In this document: positions 36,208 through 44,382 of the stretch, piece after piece
How the letters are laid out: every line of letters begins with the position of its first letter
Numbering within the stretch: position 1 is the stretch's first letter
NCBI GenBank assembly: GCA_009772985.1
Contig: WOUS01000008.1
Location: 179,645 to 243,644, forward strand
DNA from: Anaerolineaceae bacterium
GTDB taxonomy: Bacteria; Chloroflexota; Anaerolineae; Anaerolineales; Villigracilaceae
Length of the DNA: 64,000 bases
Reading direction: 5' to 3'
Position numbers and translations under genes: made by a program
The notes under the pieces: model-generated
What the model saw: only the letters and a program-made list of their open reading frames with translations
Databases searched by the model: none
What the model was told of the DNA's origin: nothing

Positions 36208-37650
36208 TCACCGCTTCCGCCGGCCGCGGCCCCAGTTGTGTTCCGGTTTGTCCGGCTTTTCCGGCGCTGGTTTGCCGGAAGGCTGGATGACTACCGGCGC
36301 GTGCAGGCTTTGCTGGTAGGCGTCGTCCAGCAGCATGGTGATGATGGGCAACTCGTCCTCGTTTTCGGCCAGGCTGCGGGCAAGCGGAGCGAAACGCCGC
36401 GAGCGCTCGGACTGGAGTTTGTCGCGCCCGCGCAGGCGGGCCTCGAGCAGGGCGGTCATCCGTTCGGCCACCACAGCCTCCACGTCCGCATCGCTGGGGA
36501 TGGGGCGCTCTTCCAGCGAGATTTTGAACTCTTTGCCGATCTTGTCGAGGGCGAACTTCTCGACCCGGTTCACCAGCGAGATGGCCACGCCGCTGGCCCC
36601 GGCGCGCCCGGTGCGCCCGGCGCGGTGGATGTAGGCCTCCGTTTCGTCGGGCGGTTCATACAGGATGACGTGCGACAGGCTGGGGATGTCCAGCCCGCGC
36701 GCCGCCACGTCGGTCGCGACGAGGAAGCGCAGGGTCCCGCGCCGCACACGGTCCAGCACCCGCTCCCGGTCCGCCTGCGAGAGGTCGGCGGAGAGTTCGT
36801 CGGCATCGTACCCGAAGCGCTGGAGCACAACGGATACATAATGAACGCGCGCCTTGGTGTTGCAGAAAATGAGCGCCGAAGCGGGGTTCTCGATCTCGAT
36901 CAGGCGCACGAGACTGCGATCCTTGTCCATGCCTTGCACAACGTAAAAAACATGCTCGGTCTCGGCCACGTGGATGTGGTCGGCGCTCAGGCTGATGAAT
37001 TCCGGTTCGTGGATGAACTGGCGCGCCGTCTGCATGACCGGGCCGGGGAAGGTGGCCGAGAACATGCAGGTATGGATGGCGCGCCTGGGCAGGTAGCGCT
37101 GGAGGTCCTGCATGTCGGGATAGAAGCCCATCGAGAGCATCCGGTCGGCTTCGTCATAGACCAGCATCTTGAGATGTTCGAGCGAGAACGTGCGTTTCAG
37201 TAGGTGGTCCAGCACCCGCCCCGGCGTGCCGATAACGATGTGCGCGCCCTGTTTGAGCGCATCCACCTGCGCGCCGTAGCCCACGCCTCCGTAGACAGCC
37301 GCCGTGCGCAGTCCGGCCTCGCCGCATATCTTTTCGGCTTCCTGCCAGACCTGGCGCGCCAGTTCGCGCGTCGGAACGAGAATCAGCGCCTGGCAGGCCG
37401 GTTTTGCCGGGTCGAGCCGCGCCAGCATGGGCAGCAGGAACGCGCCGGTCTTGCCGCTGCCGGTGCGGGCCTGTATCATCATGTTGCGCCCGGCCAGCAG
37501 GTAGGGGATGGTGCGCGCTTGCACCGGCACGAGCGAGTCCCAGCCGGCGCGGGCCGCGGCCTGGCGCAGGGATTGCGGCAGTCCCTCCAGGCTTACATCG
37601 GCGAGCGGGTTGCGGGGATCGGCGGCAGGAAGTGGGTTGGGATTATTCAC
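36208..37650 (-). CDS. DEAD-box ATP-dependent RNA helicase
   Basis: A 480-residue helicase with all core motifs: Q-motif region VPVQARTIPYLLAGRN, Walker A ARTGSGKTGAF, PTRELARQ, GTPGRVLDHL, VYDEADRML (DEAD), FSATFPG, then LIFCNTKARV, VATDVAARGLDIPSL and HRAGRTGRAG. The C-terminus is Pro/Lys/Arg-rich (after about residue 445), likely for RNA contact. It probably acts in RNA remodelling or ribosome assembly. A GTG start at 37650 with AAAGGAT is chosen; the open frame extends upstream into the neighbouring gene but is a shadow there. Confidence 0.93.
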   Translation of the reverse strand: MNNPNPLPAADPRNPLADVSLEGLPQSLRQAAARAGWDSLVPVQARTIPYLLAGRNMMIQARTGSGKTGAFLLPMLARLDPAKPACQALILVPTRELARQVWQEAEKICGEAGLRTAAVYGGVGYGAQVDALKQGAHIVIGTPGRVLDHLLKRTFSLEHLKMLVYDEADRMLSMGFYPDMQDLQRYLPRRAIHTCMFSATFPGPVMQTARQFIHEPEFISLSADHIHVAETEHVFYVVQGMDKDRSLVRLIEIENPASALIFCNTKARVHYVSVVLQRFGYDADELSADLSQADRERVLDRVRRGTLRFLVATDVAARGLDIPSLSHVILYEPPDETEAYIHRAGRTGRAGASGVAISLVNRVEKFALDKIGKEFKISLEERPIPSDADVEAVVAERMTALLEARLRGRDKLQSERSRRFAPLARSLAENEDELPIITMLLDDAYQQSLHAPVVIQPSGKPAPEKPDKPEHNWGRGRRKR

Positions 37651-37675
37651 GGTTATCCTTTTGTATCGGTCCGGT

Positions 37676-38413
37676 TCAGGCTGCCCCGGGCTGCATGGTC
37701 TCGACCGGGGTGGGGTTTTCCATGCCCGGTTCCAGGCTCCATTTGCGTTCGATGGATACCAGCCGGACGAGGAACAGCGCCAGCAGGAGCGCGAAATGGC
37801 ACATGATGGACGGCAGGGCATCCTGCGCAATCGGGAGGACTGCCACCGTGACGAGCGCTGGGAAGATGAAGGCCAGCGAGCCGAGCAGCACCTGGCCGAG
37901 CAGGAGCCGCTGGCGGCGGTCGTCGCAGACGGTTACGCCGTAGGCCGAAAGCGCCAGCATGCCCATCAGCCCGGTCTGGTAGAAGATGCTGTATGCCTGG
38001 TAGAGCGGCGTGGGGTGGGTGTAGCGGGCGAAGACCACCAGGCAGACCGATGCGCTGACAAAATCCCGCTGGAAGAAAATCCAGCCTGCCAGCAAGGCGC
38101 AGAAGATGTACATGGCGTACGCGTAGTGATGAACGTGGCGCGTGCGGGCCGGGTAAAGGAGCGCCACCAGCAGCAGGCCGGTCGGCGGGAGCCAGGACAC
38201 GGTGATGAAGGCCAGCCGGGAGAGGAGTTCCGGCGGGGTATGGATCAGCCCGGTGCAGAGCAGCGCCTCGATGATCTGGTATCCGGCCAGGAAGAGCAGG
38301 ATCGCTCCCGTTGCGCGGACGATGGGCCTGCGTCCCGGCCCGCGGAAGGCCCAGGCAGCCGCCGCGATTTCAAATGATGCAGTGACAATTGAGAGAATGG
38401 GGTTGTAATTCAT
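37676..38413 (-). CDS. Hypothetical seven-helix membrane protein
   Basis: A 245-residue protein with about seven hydrophobic segments and a hydrophilic C-terminal tail (ERKWSLEPGMENPTPVETMQ). The layout resembles the membrane sensor part of some histidine kinases but no signalling domain follows. The start at 38413 has a GAGGGAAC site and TATAAT 44 nt upstream (38457-38462). It is 25 bp from the DEAD-box gene and probably shares its transcript. Confidence 0.65.
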   Translation of the reverse strand: MNYNPILSIVTASFEIAAAAWAFRGPGRRPIVRATGAILLFLAGYQIIEALLCTGLIHTPPELLSRLAFITVSWLPPTGLLLVALLYPARTRHVHHYAYAMYIFCALLAGWIFFQRDFVSASVCLVVFARYTHPTPLYQAYSIFYQTGLMGMLALSAYGVTVCDDRRQRLLLGQVLLGSLAFIFPALVTVAVLPIAQDALPSIMCHFALLLALFLVRLVSIERKWSLEPGMENPTPVETMQPGAA

Positions 38414-38456
38414 GGTGTTCCCTCGATGAGTGATTTCCCTGACAGCAGGTGACCAG

Positions 38457-38462
38457 ATTATA
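38457..38462 (-). promoter_or_regulatory. -10 box TATAAT for the 38413/DEAD-box transcript
   Basis: Minus-strand TATAAT with a weak -35 TTCAAG 18 bp upstream (38481-38486). Confidence 0.45.
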
Positions 38463-38555
38463 CTGCTTCTGGCATAAATTCTTGAACTGCTTGTGCCAAA
38501 TTTCCCGTAATTACTGGATTTCGATCTCACTGGTAACGCAGTACCTTGTAAACCC

Positions 38556-38584
38556 TTGTCCCGGCCTCCATCCACGTTTATACT
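38556..38584 (+). promoter_or_regulatory. Putative recJ promoter
   Basis: -35 TTGTCC (38556-38561), 17-bp spacer, -10 TATACT (38579-38584). The 360-bp gap 38414-38773 otherwise holds the minus promoter box and the quasi-palindrome at 38627-38710, which would lie in the recJ leader. Confidence 0.5.
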
Positions 38585-38626
38585 CACCCCACCAGGGTAT
38601 TCTCAAGATATGCCGCGAAAAACCTT

Positions 38627-38710
38627 TTTGGACACGGATTCAACGGAGCGAACGGACTTTTCCGTGAATCACGGAGGGACTCCGTCCCTTCCGTGTTGTC
38701 CGTGTCCAAA
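38627..38710. repeat. TTTGGACACGGA quasi-palindrome in the recJ leader
   Basis: Outer arms TTTGGACACGGA and TCCGTGTCCAAA are perfect complements. Between them, words such as CGGACTTTTCCGTG and GGGACTCCGTCCC form further stems. The word TTTGGACACGGAT also occurs near 27274. Confidence 0.8.
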
Positions 38711-38773
38711 CTCCTTTCCCGGTTCGCGAAGGCCCTGTGTCATACCATCATCCCCGAAGATAAGCAGGAATCC

Positions 38774-40513
38774 ATGACACAACGCACCCGCTGGCTCGTT
38801 TCCCCGCCGCTCACCCCGCAGGCCAATGAAAACCTGGCCGAATTCCCGCCGCTCATGCGGCAGTTGCTCTTCAATCGCGGCTACGCCACTGCCGCCGAAG
38901 CGCGCGCTTTCGTCGAGGGCCGGGTCACTTTCGACACCGCACCTTCCCAGATGAAGGGCATGGATGCGACCGTTGCGCGCATCCGCGCCGCGCTGGAACG
39001 CCGCGAACCCATTGCCGTTTACGGCGACTACGACGTGGACGGCGTCACTGCCACGGCCCTGCTCGTGCAGGCGCTGCAAGCCCTGGGCGCGGATGCCCGC
39101 CCGTACATCCCCAACCGCTTCGAGGAGGGCTACGGGTTGAACAACGAAGCGCTGGACTTGCTGGCAAAGGACGGCGTGAAACTGGTCATCAGCGTAGACT
39201 GCGGCATCCGCTCGCCCGAGGAGGCGCGTCACGCCCGGACCGTGGGCCTGGACCTCATCATCACCGACCACCACGAACCGGCCGGCGAACTCCCGGATGC
39301 CTGCGCGGTCGTCAACCCCAAGCAGGAGGGGGACGCCTATCCGGAGAAATACCTGGCCGGGGTGGGGATCGCCTACAAGATTGCGCAGGCATTAATGGCT
39401 GACGAACGACCAAAGACGAACGACGGGGTTCCGTCCTCCGTCGTTCGTCCTTCGTCAGATTTTCTCGACTCATTGCTCGACCTCGTGGCCCTCGGCACGG
39501 TGGCGGACCTGGCCCCGCTGACCGGCGAGAACCGGCTCCTGGTCCGCGCCGGGCTGTGCCAGATGCGGCAGACGCGCCGGCAGGGACTGTTCTCGCTGGC
39601 GAACGTTTCCGGCGTCCCGGTCGCGTCCATCACGGCCATGCACATCGGCTTCTTGCTCGGGCCGCGCCTGAACGCCGCCGGGCGGCTGGACTCAGCGACC
39701 GCGGCCTACGACCTGCTGACCGCCGCCGATTTGAAGATTGCCGGAGAACTCGCCCAAAAACTGGACGGGCAGAACCGCGAACGCCAGGCGCTCACCCGCA
39801 AGATCCAGGCCGAGGCCGAAGCGATGGCCCTGGCCGACGACCCCGACGCCCTCCTGATGTTCGCCGTTTCCCCGGACTTCAACTCGGGCGTGGTCGGGTT
39901 GGCGGCGGCGCGCCTGGTCGAGACGTATTACCGTCCGGCCATCGTCGGCCAGCAGAACGGCGAGACGACGCGCTGCTCGTGCCGGAGCATCCCTGAATTC
40001 CACATCACCCATGCGCTGGACCAATGCACCGATCTGCTCGTGCGCCACGGCGGTCACGCCGCCGCGGCCGGGTTCACGGTCCGCAACGAAAACCTGGAGG
40101 CGCTCAAGGCGCGCCTGAAAGCAGTTGCGGCGGAACAGTTGGCGGGGCTGGACCTGCGTCCCACATTCACCGCCGACGCCGAGGCCCCGCTGGCAGACCT
40201 GAAGCACGACCTGCTCAAACAACTGGAGCAACTCCAGCCGACCGGCTACGGCAACCCCGAAGCGGTCTTCGTGACGCGCGGCGCGGTGGTCAAGTCGGCG
40301 CGCACGGTGGGAGCCGATGCCAAGCACTTGAAGTTGACCCTCAGCGACGGGCGTTACACATTCGATGCCATCGGCTTCCGGCTGGGGCCGCGGCTCGATT
40401 CCCTGCCCGGGCGGCTGGACGTGTTGTACACCTTCGAGGCGAACGAGTACAACGGGCGGGTTTCTTTGCAGTTGAATCTTAAGGACATCAAATCGGCGGG
40501 AACGCCTGATTAA
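38774..40513 (+). CDS. recJ: Single-stranded-DNA-specific exonuclease RecJ
   Basis: A 579-residue 5'-3' ssDNA exonuclease for recombination and repair. DHH-family motifs in order: AVYGDYDVDGVTATALL, ISVDCGIRS, LIITDHHEP, VVNPKQ, ALGTVADLAPLTGENR, and the DHHA1 part with DLLVRHGGHAAAAGFTV. A C-terminal OB-type domain follows (KHDLLKQLEQLQPTGYGNPE). Residues around 209-229 (starting ADERPKTNDG) are encoded by a palindromic repeat lying in frame between motif regions. The ATG at 38774 has an AGGA site; a frame open from 38693 is repeat-derived. Confidence 0.94.
   Translation: MTQRTRWLVSPPLTPQANENLAEFPPLMRQLLFNRGYATAAEARAFVEGRVTFDTAPSQMKGMDATVARIRAALERREPIAVYGDYDVDGVTATALLVQALQALGADARPYIPNRFEEGYGLNNEALDLLAKDGVKLVISVDCGIRSPEEARHARTVGLDLIITDHHEPAGELPDACAVVNPKQEGDAYPEKYLAGVGIAYKIAQALMADERPKTNDGVPSSVVRPSSDFLDSLLDLVALGTVADLAPLTGENRLLVRAGLCQMRQTRRQGLFSLANVSGVPVASITAMHIGFLLGPRLNAAGRLDSATAAYDLLTAADLKIAGELAQKLDGQNRERQALTRKIQAEAEAMALADDPDALLMFAVSPDFNSGVVGLAAARLVETYYRPAIVGQQNGETTRCSCRSIPEFHITHALDQCTDLLVRHGGHAAAAGFTVRNENLEALKARLKAVAAEQLAGLDLRPTFTADAEAPLADLKHDLLKQLEQLQPTGYGNPEAVFVTRGAVVKSARTVGADAKHLKLTLSDGRYTFDAIGFRLGPRLDSLPGRLDVLYTFEANEYNGRVSLQLNLKDIKSAGTPD
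39400..39457. repeat. GACGAACGAC palindrome inserted in frame in recJ
   Basis: The left arm TGACGAACGAC and CGAACGACGG are mirrored by CCGTCGTTCG and TTCGTCA. The insertion keeps the reading frame. Confidence 0.75.
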
Positions 40514-40516
40514 GTG

Positions 40517-40570
40517 CTTGCGGCGGATTTGCAATCCGCCGCAAGTGCCGCTGGATTACAAATCCAGCGG
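40517..40570. repeat. Pair of GGATTnnnAATCC palindromes after recJ
   Basis: First: a 13-bp stem CTTGCGGCGGATT with loop TGC (40517-40545). Second: a 10-bp stem CCGCTGGATT with loop ACA (40548-40570). They lie between the convergent recJ and the DPM-like gene. Confidence 0.85.
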
Positions 40571-40589
40571 GAGCATTGCGAGAAGACTG

Positions 40590-41273
40590 TTAATCCACAA
40601 ACCTGTACTTGACCAGCGTCCAGACGGCGATAAAGGCGTCTTTCATTTTGATCTTTTTCCCCTCGCTGTATTCCCGCGGATTGAAAATGATGGGGACTTC
40701 GAAAATACGCGCCCGGCTTTTCAGGATCTTGGCGGTGAATTCCGGCTCGAACTCGAAGCCGCGCGCGTTCAATTTCATGCCCTCCACAATCTGCCGCCGG
40801 AAGACCTTGTAGCCGGTTTCCATATCGCTCAGGATGTTGTTGTAGAGGATGTTCGTCAGGAGGGTCAGGATCTTGTTCGCCACCATGTTCCAGAACAGGA
40901 TGGGACGCCGCGCCGCGCCGAGGAAGCGCGAGCCGTAGACCACGTCCGCCAGCCCCTCCTCGAGCGGACGGAGCAGGTTCGGGTACTCGCGCGGGTCGTA
41001 TTCGAGGTCGGCGTCCTGGATGAGCAGCACGTCGCCGCGCGCGGCCGCGATCCCGGTCCGCACCGCCGCGCCCTTGCCGCGGTTGCGGTCGTGAAGCAGG
41101 ACGCGCAGGTTGGGAGTCCCGTCCAGCGCGGCGAGCAGGCCGCGGGTCCCGTCGGTCGAGCCGTCGTCCACGATGACAATCTCGTCCGCCAGTCCCGTTT
41201 TCTGGACGCGCCGGACGATTTCCTCGATTGTTTTCGCCTCGTTGTAGACCGGGATGATGACTGTCAGGTTCAT
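40590..41273 (-). CDS. Family 2 glycosyltransferase, dolichol-phosphate-mannose-synthase-like
   Basis: A 227-residue cytoplasmic GT-A enzyme: LTVIIPVYNEAKTIEEIV, EIVIVDDGSTDGTR, LHDRNRGKGAAVRTGI, LLIQDADLEYDPREYP (metal DXD) and YGSRFLG. The ending IKMKDAFIAVWTLVKYRF is typical of DPM1-like enzymes without membrane helices. Relatives move a sugar onto polyprenyl phosphate; the sugar is unknown. TATAAT lies 7 nt before the ATG and no Shine-Dalgarno is present, suggesting a leaderless mRNA. Confidence 0.9.
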   Translation of the reverse strand: MNLTVIIPVYNEAKTIEEIVRRVQKTGLADEIVIVDDGSTDGTRGLLAALDGTPNLRVLLHDRNRGKGAAVRTGIAAARGDVLLIQDADLEYDPREYPNLLRPLEEGLADVVYGSRFLGAARRPILFWNMVANKILTLLTNILYNNILSDMETGYKVFRRQIVEGMKLNARGFEFEPEFTAKILKSRARIFEVPIIFNPREYSEGKKIKMKDAFIAVWTLVKYRFVD

Positions 41274-41280
41274 GCAAAGG

Positions 41281-41286
41281 ATTATA
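41281..41286 (-). promoter_or_regulatory. -10 box TATAAT, 7 nt before ATG of the DPM-like gene
   Basis: Minus-strand TATAAT then CCTTTGC then ATG at 41273. Confidence 0.55.
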
Positions 41287-41314
41287 AATCAGAAATGTTC
41301 CGCATGACACTGCG

Positions 41315-41323
41315 TGCTATAAT
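41315..41323 (+). promoter_or_regulatory. Extended -10 promoter for the AAA ATPase operon
   Basis: TGCTATAAT (extended -10 with TATAAT at 41318-41323) lies 29 nt before the ATG at 41353. No convincing -35 is seen. Confidence 0.5.
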
Positions 41324-41352
41324 CTGCTTACCGCATTCAACGGGAGTATGCC

Positions 41353-42681
41353 ATGACCCCTGCCCAGAAACCTGATAAAAACGTCTCGCAAGGCGCGTTC
41401 ACCCCGCCGCCCATCAACAGCCTGGACGACACCGGCCTCTCGCCGCTCTGGCTCCAGGACCTGGCGCTGAAGATCCTGTATTTCCAGGGATACCTGAACG
41501 GCTTCCGCGTCGCCGAGGAATTGGCGCTGCCCTTCGCCGGGGTGGCGGACCAGATCCTCGAGTCGCTCAAGCGCGAGAAACTGATCGAGGTCAAGAGTTC
41601 GCAGATGGGGCTGGGCGAAGGCTCGTACCAGTACGCCATCACCGGCGCGGGGATCATGCGCGCCCGCGAGGCGCTGGAGCGCAGCCAGTACGCCGGTCCC
41701 GCGCCGGTGCCGCTCGCGGCCTACAACGAGTCCATCCGCCGCCAGAGCCGCGGACGCGTGCCAGTCACCAGCGCCTCCATGCGGCAGATTTTGTCGCACC
41801 TGGTGCTGTCCGAGACCACGTTCGAGCGGCTAGGCCCGGCGCTGAACTCCGGCTCGTCCATCTTTCTCTATGGGCCTCCGGGCAACGGCAAGACCAGCGT
41901 GGCCAAGGCCTTCGGCGGCCTCGTCCTGAGCCAGAACATGTATATCCCGTACGCCCTCTACGTGGACGGGCTGGTGGTGAAACTGTACGATTCGGTCAAT
42001 CACCAACTGGCCCCGGAGCAGGAGGCTTCCGACACCGCGGCCGCCGGCCTGCGTCAGACCGGCCGCCGCGACCCGCGCTGGGTCAAGATCCGCCGGCCCT
42101 TCGTGATGGTTGGCGGCGAACTGACGCTCGAAGGCCTCGACCTGGTCTTCGACGATATCCACAAATTCTACGAGGCCCCGTTCCAGGTGAAGGCCAACGG
42201 CGGCATCCTGCTGATTGACGACTTTGGCCGCCAGCAGGTGCGCCCGCGCGACCTACTCAACCGCTGGATCGTCCCGCTCGAAAACCGGGTGGACTACCTG
42301 ACCCTGCACACCGGGCGCAAGGTGGAGGTGCCGTTCGACGTGCTGGTGGTCTTCTCCACCAACCTGCCGCCGCGCGACCTGGTGGACGAGGCCTTCCTGC
42401 GCCGCCTGCGCCACAAGATCGAGATCGGCGACCCCTCGTTCGAGGAATACCGCGGCATCTTCCAGGTCGTCGCCCAGCAGAAGCACGTCACCTACAACGA
42501 CCAGGCGCTGGCCTACCTGCTCCAGGAATGGTACATCAAGCGCAACCGCAAACTGCGCGCCTCCCACCCGCGCGACCTGTGCGACCAGATCCTCGATATC
42601 GCCCGCTACCTGTCCACCGAGCCGGTGATGAGCAAGGAAATGCTCGAACGCGCCGCCCTGGCCTATTTCGTGGAACTCTGA
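41353..42681 (+). CDS. AAA-type ATPase with N-terminal winged-helix-like region
   Basis: A 442-residue protein. Residues 30-100 look like a winged helix (LWLQDLALKILYFQGYLNGF, LALPFAGVADQILESLKREK). The ATPase core has Walker A FLYGPPGNGKTSVAKAF (near 170), Walker B GILLIDDFGRQQ (near 280), sensor-like VVFSTNLPPRDLVDEAF and arginine LRRLRHKIEI. The C-terminus is helical. Similar proteins in Chloroflexota have no settled function. It is the first gene of a plus-strand operon with gdpD, a dehydratase and a GH3 enzyme, but is not obviously linked to them by function. Confidence 0.8.
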   Translation: MTPAQKPDKNVSQGAFTPPPINSLDDTGLSPLWLQDLALKILYFQGYLNGFRVAEELALPFAGVADQILESLKREKLIEVKSSQMGLGEGSYQYAITGAGIMRAREALERSQYAGPAPVPLAAYNESIRRQSRGRVPVTSASMRQILSHLVLSETTFERLGPALNSGSSIFLYGPPGNGKTSVAKAFGGLVLSQNMYIPYALYVDGLVVKLYDSVNHQLAPEQEASDTAAAGLRQTGRRDPRWVKIRRPFVMVGGELTLEGLDLVFDDIHKFYEAPFQVKANGGILLIDDFGRQQVRPRDLLNRWIVPLENRVDYLTLHTGRKVEVPFDVLVVFSTNLPPRDLVDEAFLRRLRHKIEIGDPSFEEYRGIFQVVAQQKHVTYNDQALAYLLQEWYIKRNRKLRASHPRDLCDQILDIARYLSTEPVMSKEMLERAALAYFVEL

Positions 42682-42682
42682 C

Positions 42683-43435
42683 ATGTGGCCTGACATTCCC
42701 TCCCCGGTCATCTTTGCCCATCGCGGCGACTCGGCCCACGCCCCGGAAAATACGCTGGCGGCGTTTACGATGGCCGCCGACAAGGGCGCGCCGGCCATCG
42801 AATTCGACGTGAAACTGTCGGCGGACGGGCGCGTCATCGTCATCCACGACCAGACCGTTGACCGGACGACGGACGGCCGCGGCGACGTGCGCCGTCTCCC
42901 GCTCGCCGCGCTGCGGGACCTGGATGCGGGCGCGCGTTTCGCGGGCAGTTTCCGCGGCGAACGCATCCCCACGCTGGAGGAAGTCTTCGAGACGGTCGGC
43001 AGCCGCCTCTGCATGAACGTGGAACTGACCAACTACGCCACGCCGCTCGACCATCTGGTTCCCGAAGTGGTCAAACTGGTCAAGAAATTCGGGCTGGAAA
43101 AGCGGGTGCTATTTTCCTCCTTTTTCCCGCATAATCTGTTGAAAGCGGCCAAACTCCTGCCCGAGACGCCGCGCGGACTGCTGGCCTGGGCCGGCTGGAT
43201 GGGCTGGCCGGCGCGGACGTTCGGCTTCCGCAGCGATGTGTACCAGGCGCTGCACCCGCACGTGAGCAGCCTGACTCCCGGCCTGGTGGACCGCGTCCAC
43301 GCCGCCGGGAAGCGCGTCCACGTCTGGACGGTCAACGCGCCGGACGATATCAAACGACTGGCCGGCCTCGGTGTGGACGGCCTCTTCACCGACGACCCGG
43401 CGCTGGCGCTGGAAATCCTGGGAAGGGGCGCGTGA
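42683..43435 (+). CDS. gdpD: Glycerophosphodiester phosphodiesterase
   Basis: A 250-residue GDPD TIM-barrel enzyme that splits glycerophosphodiesters to glycerol-3-phosphate and an alcohol. Catalytic signatures: IFAHRGDSAHAPENT, AIEFDVKLSADGR, VIHDQTVDRTT and the C-terminal VHVWTVNAPDDIKRLAGLGV with DGLFTDDP. There is no signal peptide, so it is cytoplasmic. It starts 1 bp after the AAA gene stop and overlaps the next gene by 4 bp. Confidence 0.93.
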   Translation: MWPDIPSPVIFAHRGDSAHAPENTLAAFTMAADKGAPAIEFDVKLSADGRVIVIHDQTVDRTTDGRGDVRRLPLAALRDLDAGARFAGSFRGERIPTLEEVFETVGSRLCMNVELTNYATPLDHLVPEVVKLVKKFGLEKRVLFSSFFPHNLLKAAKLLPETPRGLLAWAGWMGWPARTFGFRSDVYQALHPHVSSLTPGLVDRVHAAGKRVHVWTVNAPDDIKRLAGLGVDGLFTDDPALALEILGRGA

Positions 43436-44382
43436 TCCCATCCGAGTGGCTCGACCGGGCGGCCCTGCGCGTCGCCCCGCACATCCGGCGGACGCTGTTG
43501 ACCAACGACGCCGGATTGAATTTATACCTGAAATGGGAGAACCGTCAGGTGACCGGCTCGTTCAAGGCACGCGGCGCGTTCAATAAGATCCTGTCCCTCG
43601 AGCCGTGGGAATGCGCGGCCGGGCTGGTGACGGCCTCCGCCGGGAACCACGGCCAGGGTGTGGCGCTGGCCGCCCAACTGGCCGGCGCGCCGGCGCTGGT
43701 GTTCGCCTCCAGCCACGCCGTCCCGGCCAAGGTGGAGGCCATGCGGGCGCTCGGCGCAGAAGTCCGCTTTGTGGACGGGGGCTACGAGCAGGTCGAAGCG
43801 GCGGCCATCCGCCACGCGGCGGAGCAGAAGATGACCTGGGTCTCGCCCTACAACGACGGGCAGGTGATCGCCGGGCAGGGGACCGTCGGCCTGGAGATCG
43901 CCGCCGACCTGCCGCCGGACGCCTCCCAGACCTGGATCGTGCCGGTCGGCGGGGGCGGCCTGCTGGCGGGCATCGGCGCGGCGCTCGAGCGTTTCCCGTC
44001 CCGCCCGCGGCTGGTGGGCGTGAATGCCGCGGCCTCGGCGTTCATGCACGCGCTCTATCATCACGGCACGCAGGCCGACGTGCCGGACGATCCGACCCTG
44101 GCTGACGGCCTCTCCGGCGCGGTGGAAGAGAATTCGTTGACGATCCCCCTCGTGAAAAAGTATGCCGACGACCTGCTGACCGTTTCCGAGGACGAGATCG
44201 GCCGCGCCATCGCCTTCGCGTGGAAGCAATACGGCGAAATAATCGAAGGCTCGGCGGCGGTTTCGCTGGCGGCGGCGCTGTCGGGCAAGGTCAAAGCCCC
44301 GGCGGTCGTGGTCATCTCCGGCGGGAACATCCAGCCCGAGGTCCACGCGGATGTGTGCGGGCGGTACGCGGAGGCGGGATGA
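43432..44382 (+). CDS. PLP-dependent threonine/serine dehydratase-like enzyme
   Basis: A 316-residue fold-type II PLP enzyme. The PLP Lys is in TGSFKARGAFNKIL (near residue 43), followed by ASAGNHGQGVALAA, the phosphate-binding loop VPVGGGGLLAGIG and the C-terminal VVVISGGNIQ. The length corresponds to catabolic threonine dehydratase or serine racemase types without an ACT domain. The GTG start overlaps the gdpD stop (GTGA) and its own stop overlaps the GH3 start (ATGA). Confidence 0.9.
   Translation: MIPSEWLDRAALRVAPHIRRTLLTNDAGLNLYLKWENRQVTGSFKARGAFNKILSLEPWECAAGLVTASAGNHGQGVALAAQLAGAPALVFASSHAVPAKVEAMRALGAEVRFVDGGYEQVEAAAIRHAAEQKMTWVSPYNDGQVIAGQGTVGLEIAADLPPDASQTWIVPVGGGGLLAGIGAALERFPSRPRLVGVNAAASAFMHALYHHGTQADVPDDPTLADGLSGAVEENSLTIPLVKKYADDLLTVSEDEIGRAIAFAWKQYGEIIEGSAAVSLAAALSGKVKAPAVVVISGGNIQPEVHADVCGRYAEAG

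Noticed and set aside
40590..41310. Longer start for the DPM-like glycosyltransferase
   Set aside because: The frame opens upstream in another phase only; MNLTVIIPVYNE at 41273 is the standard family start.
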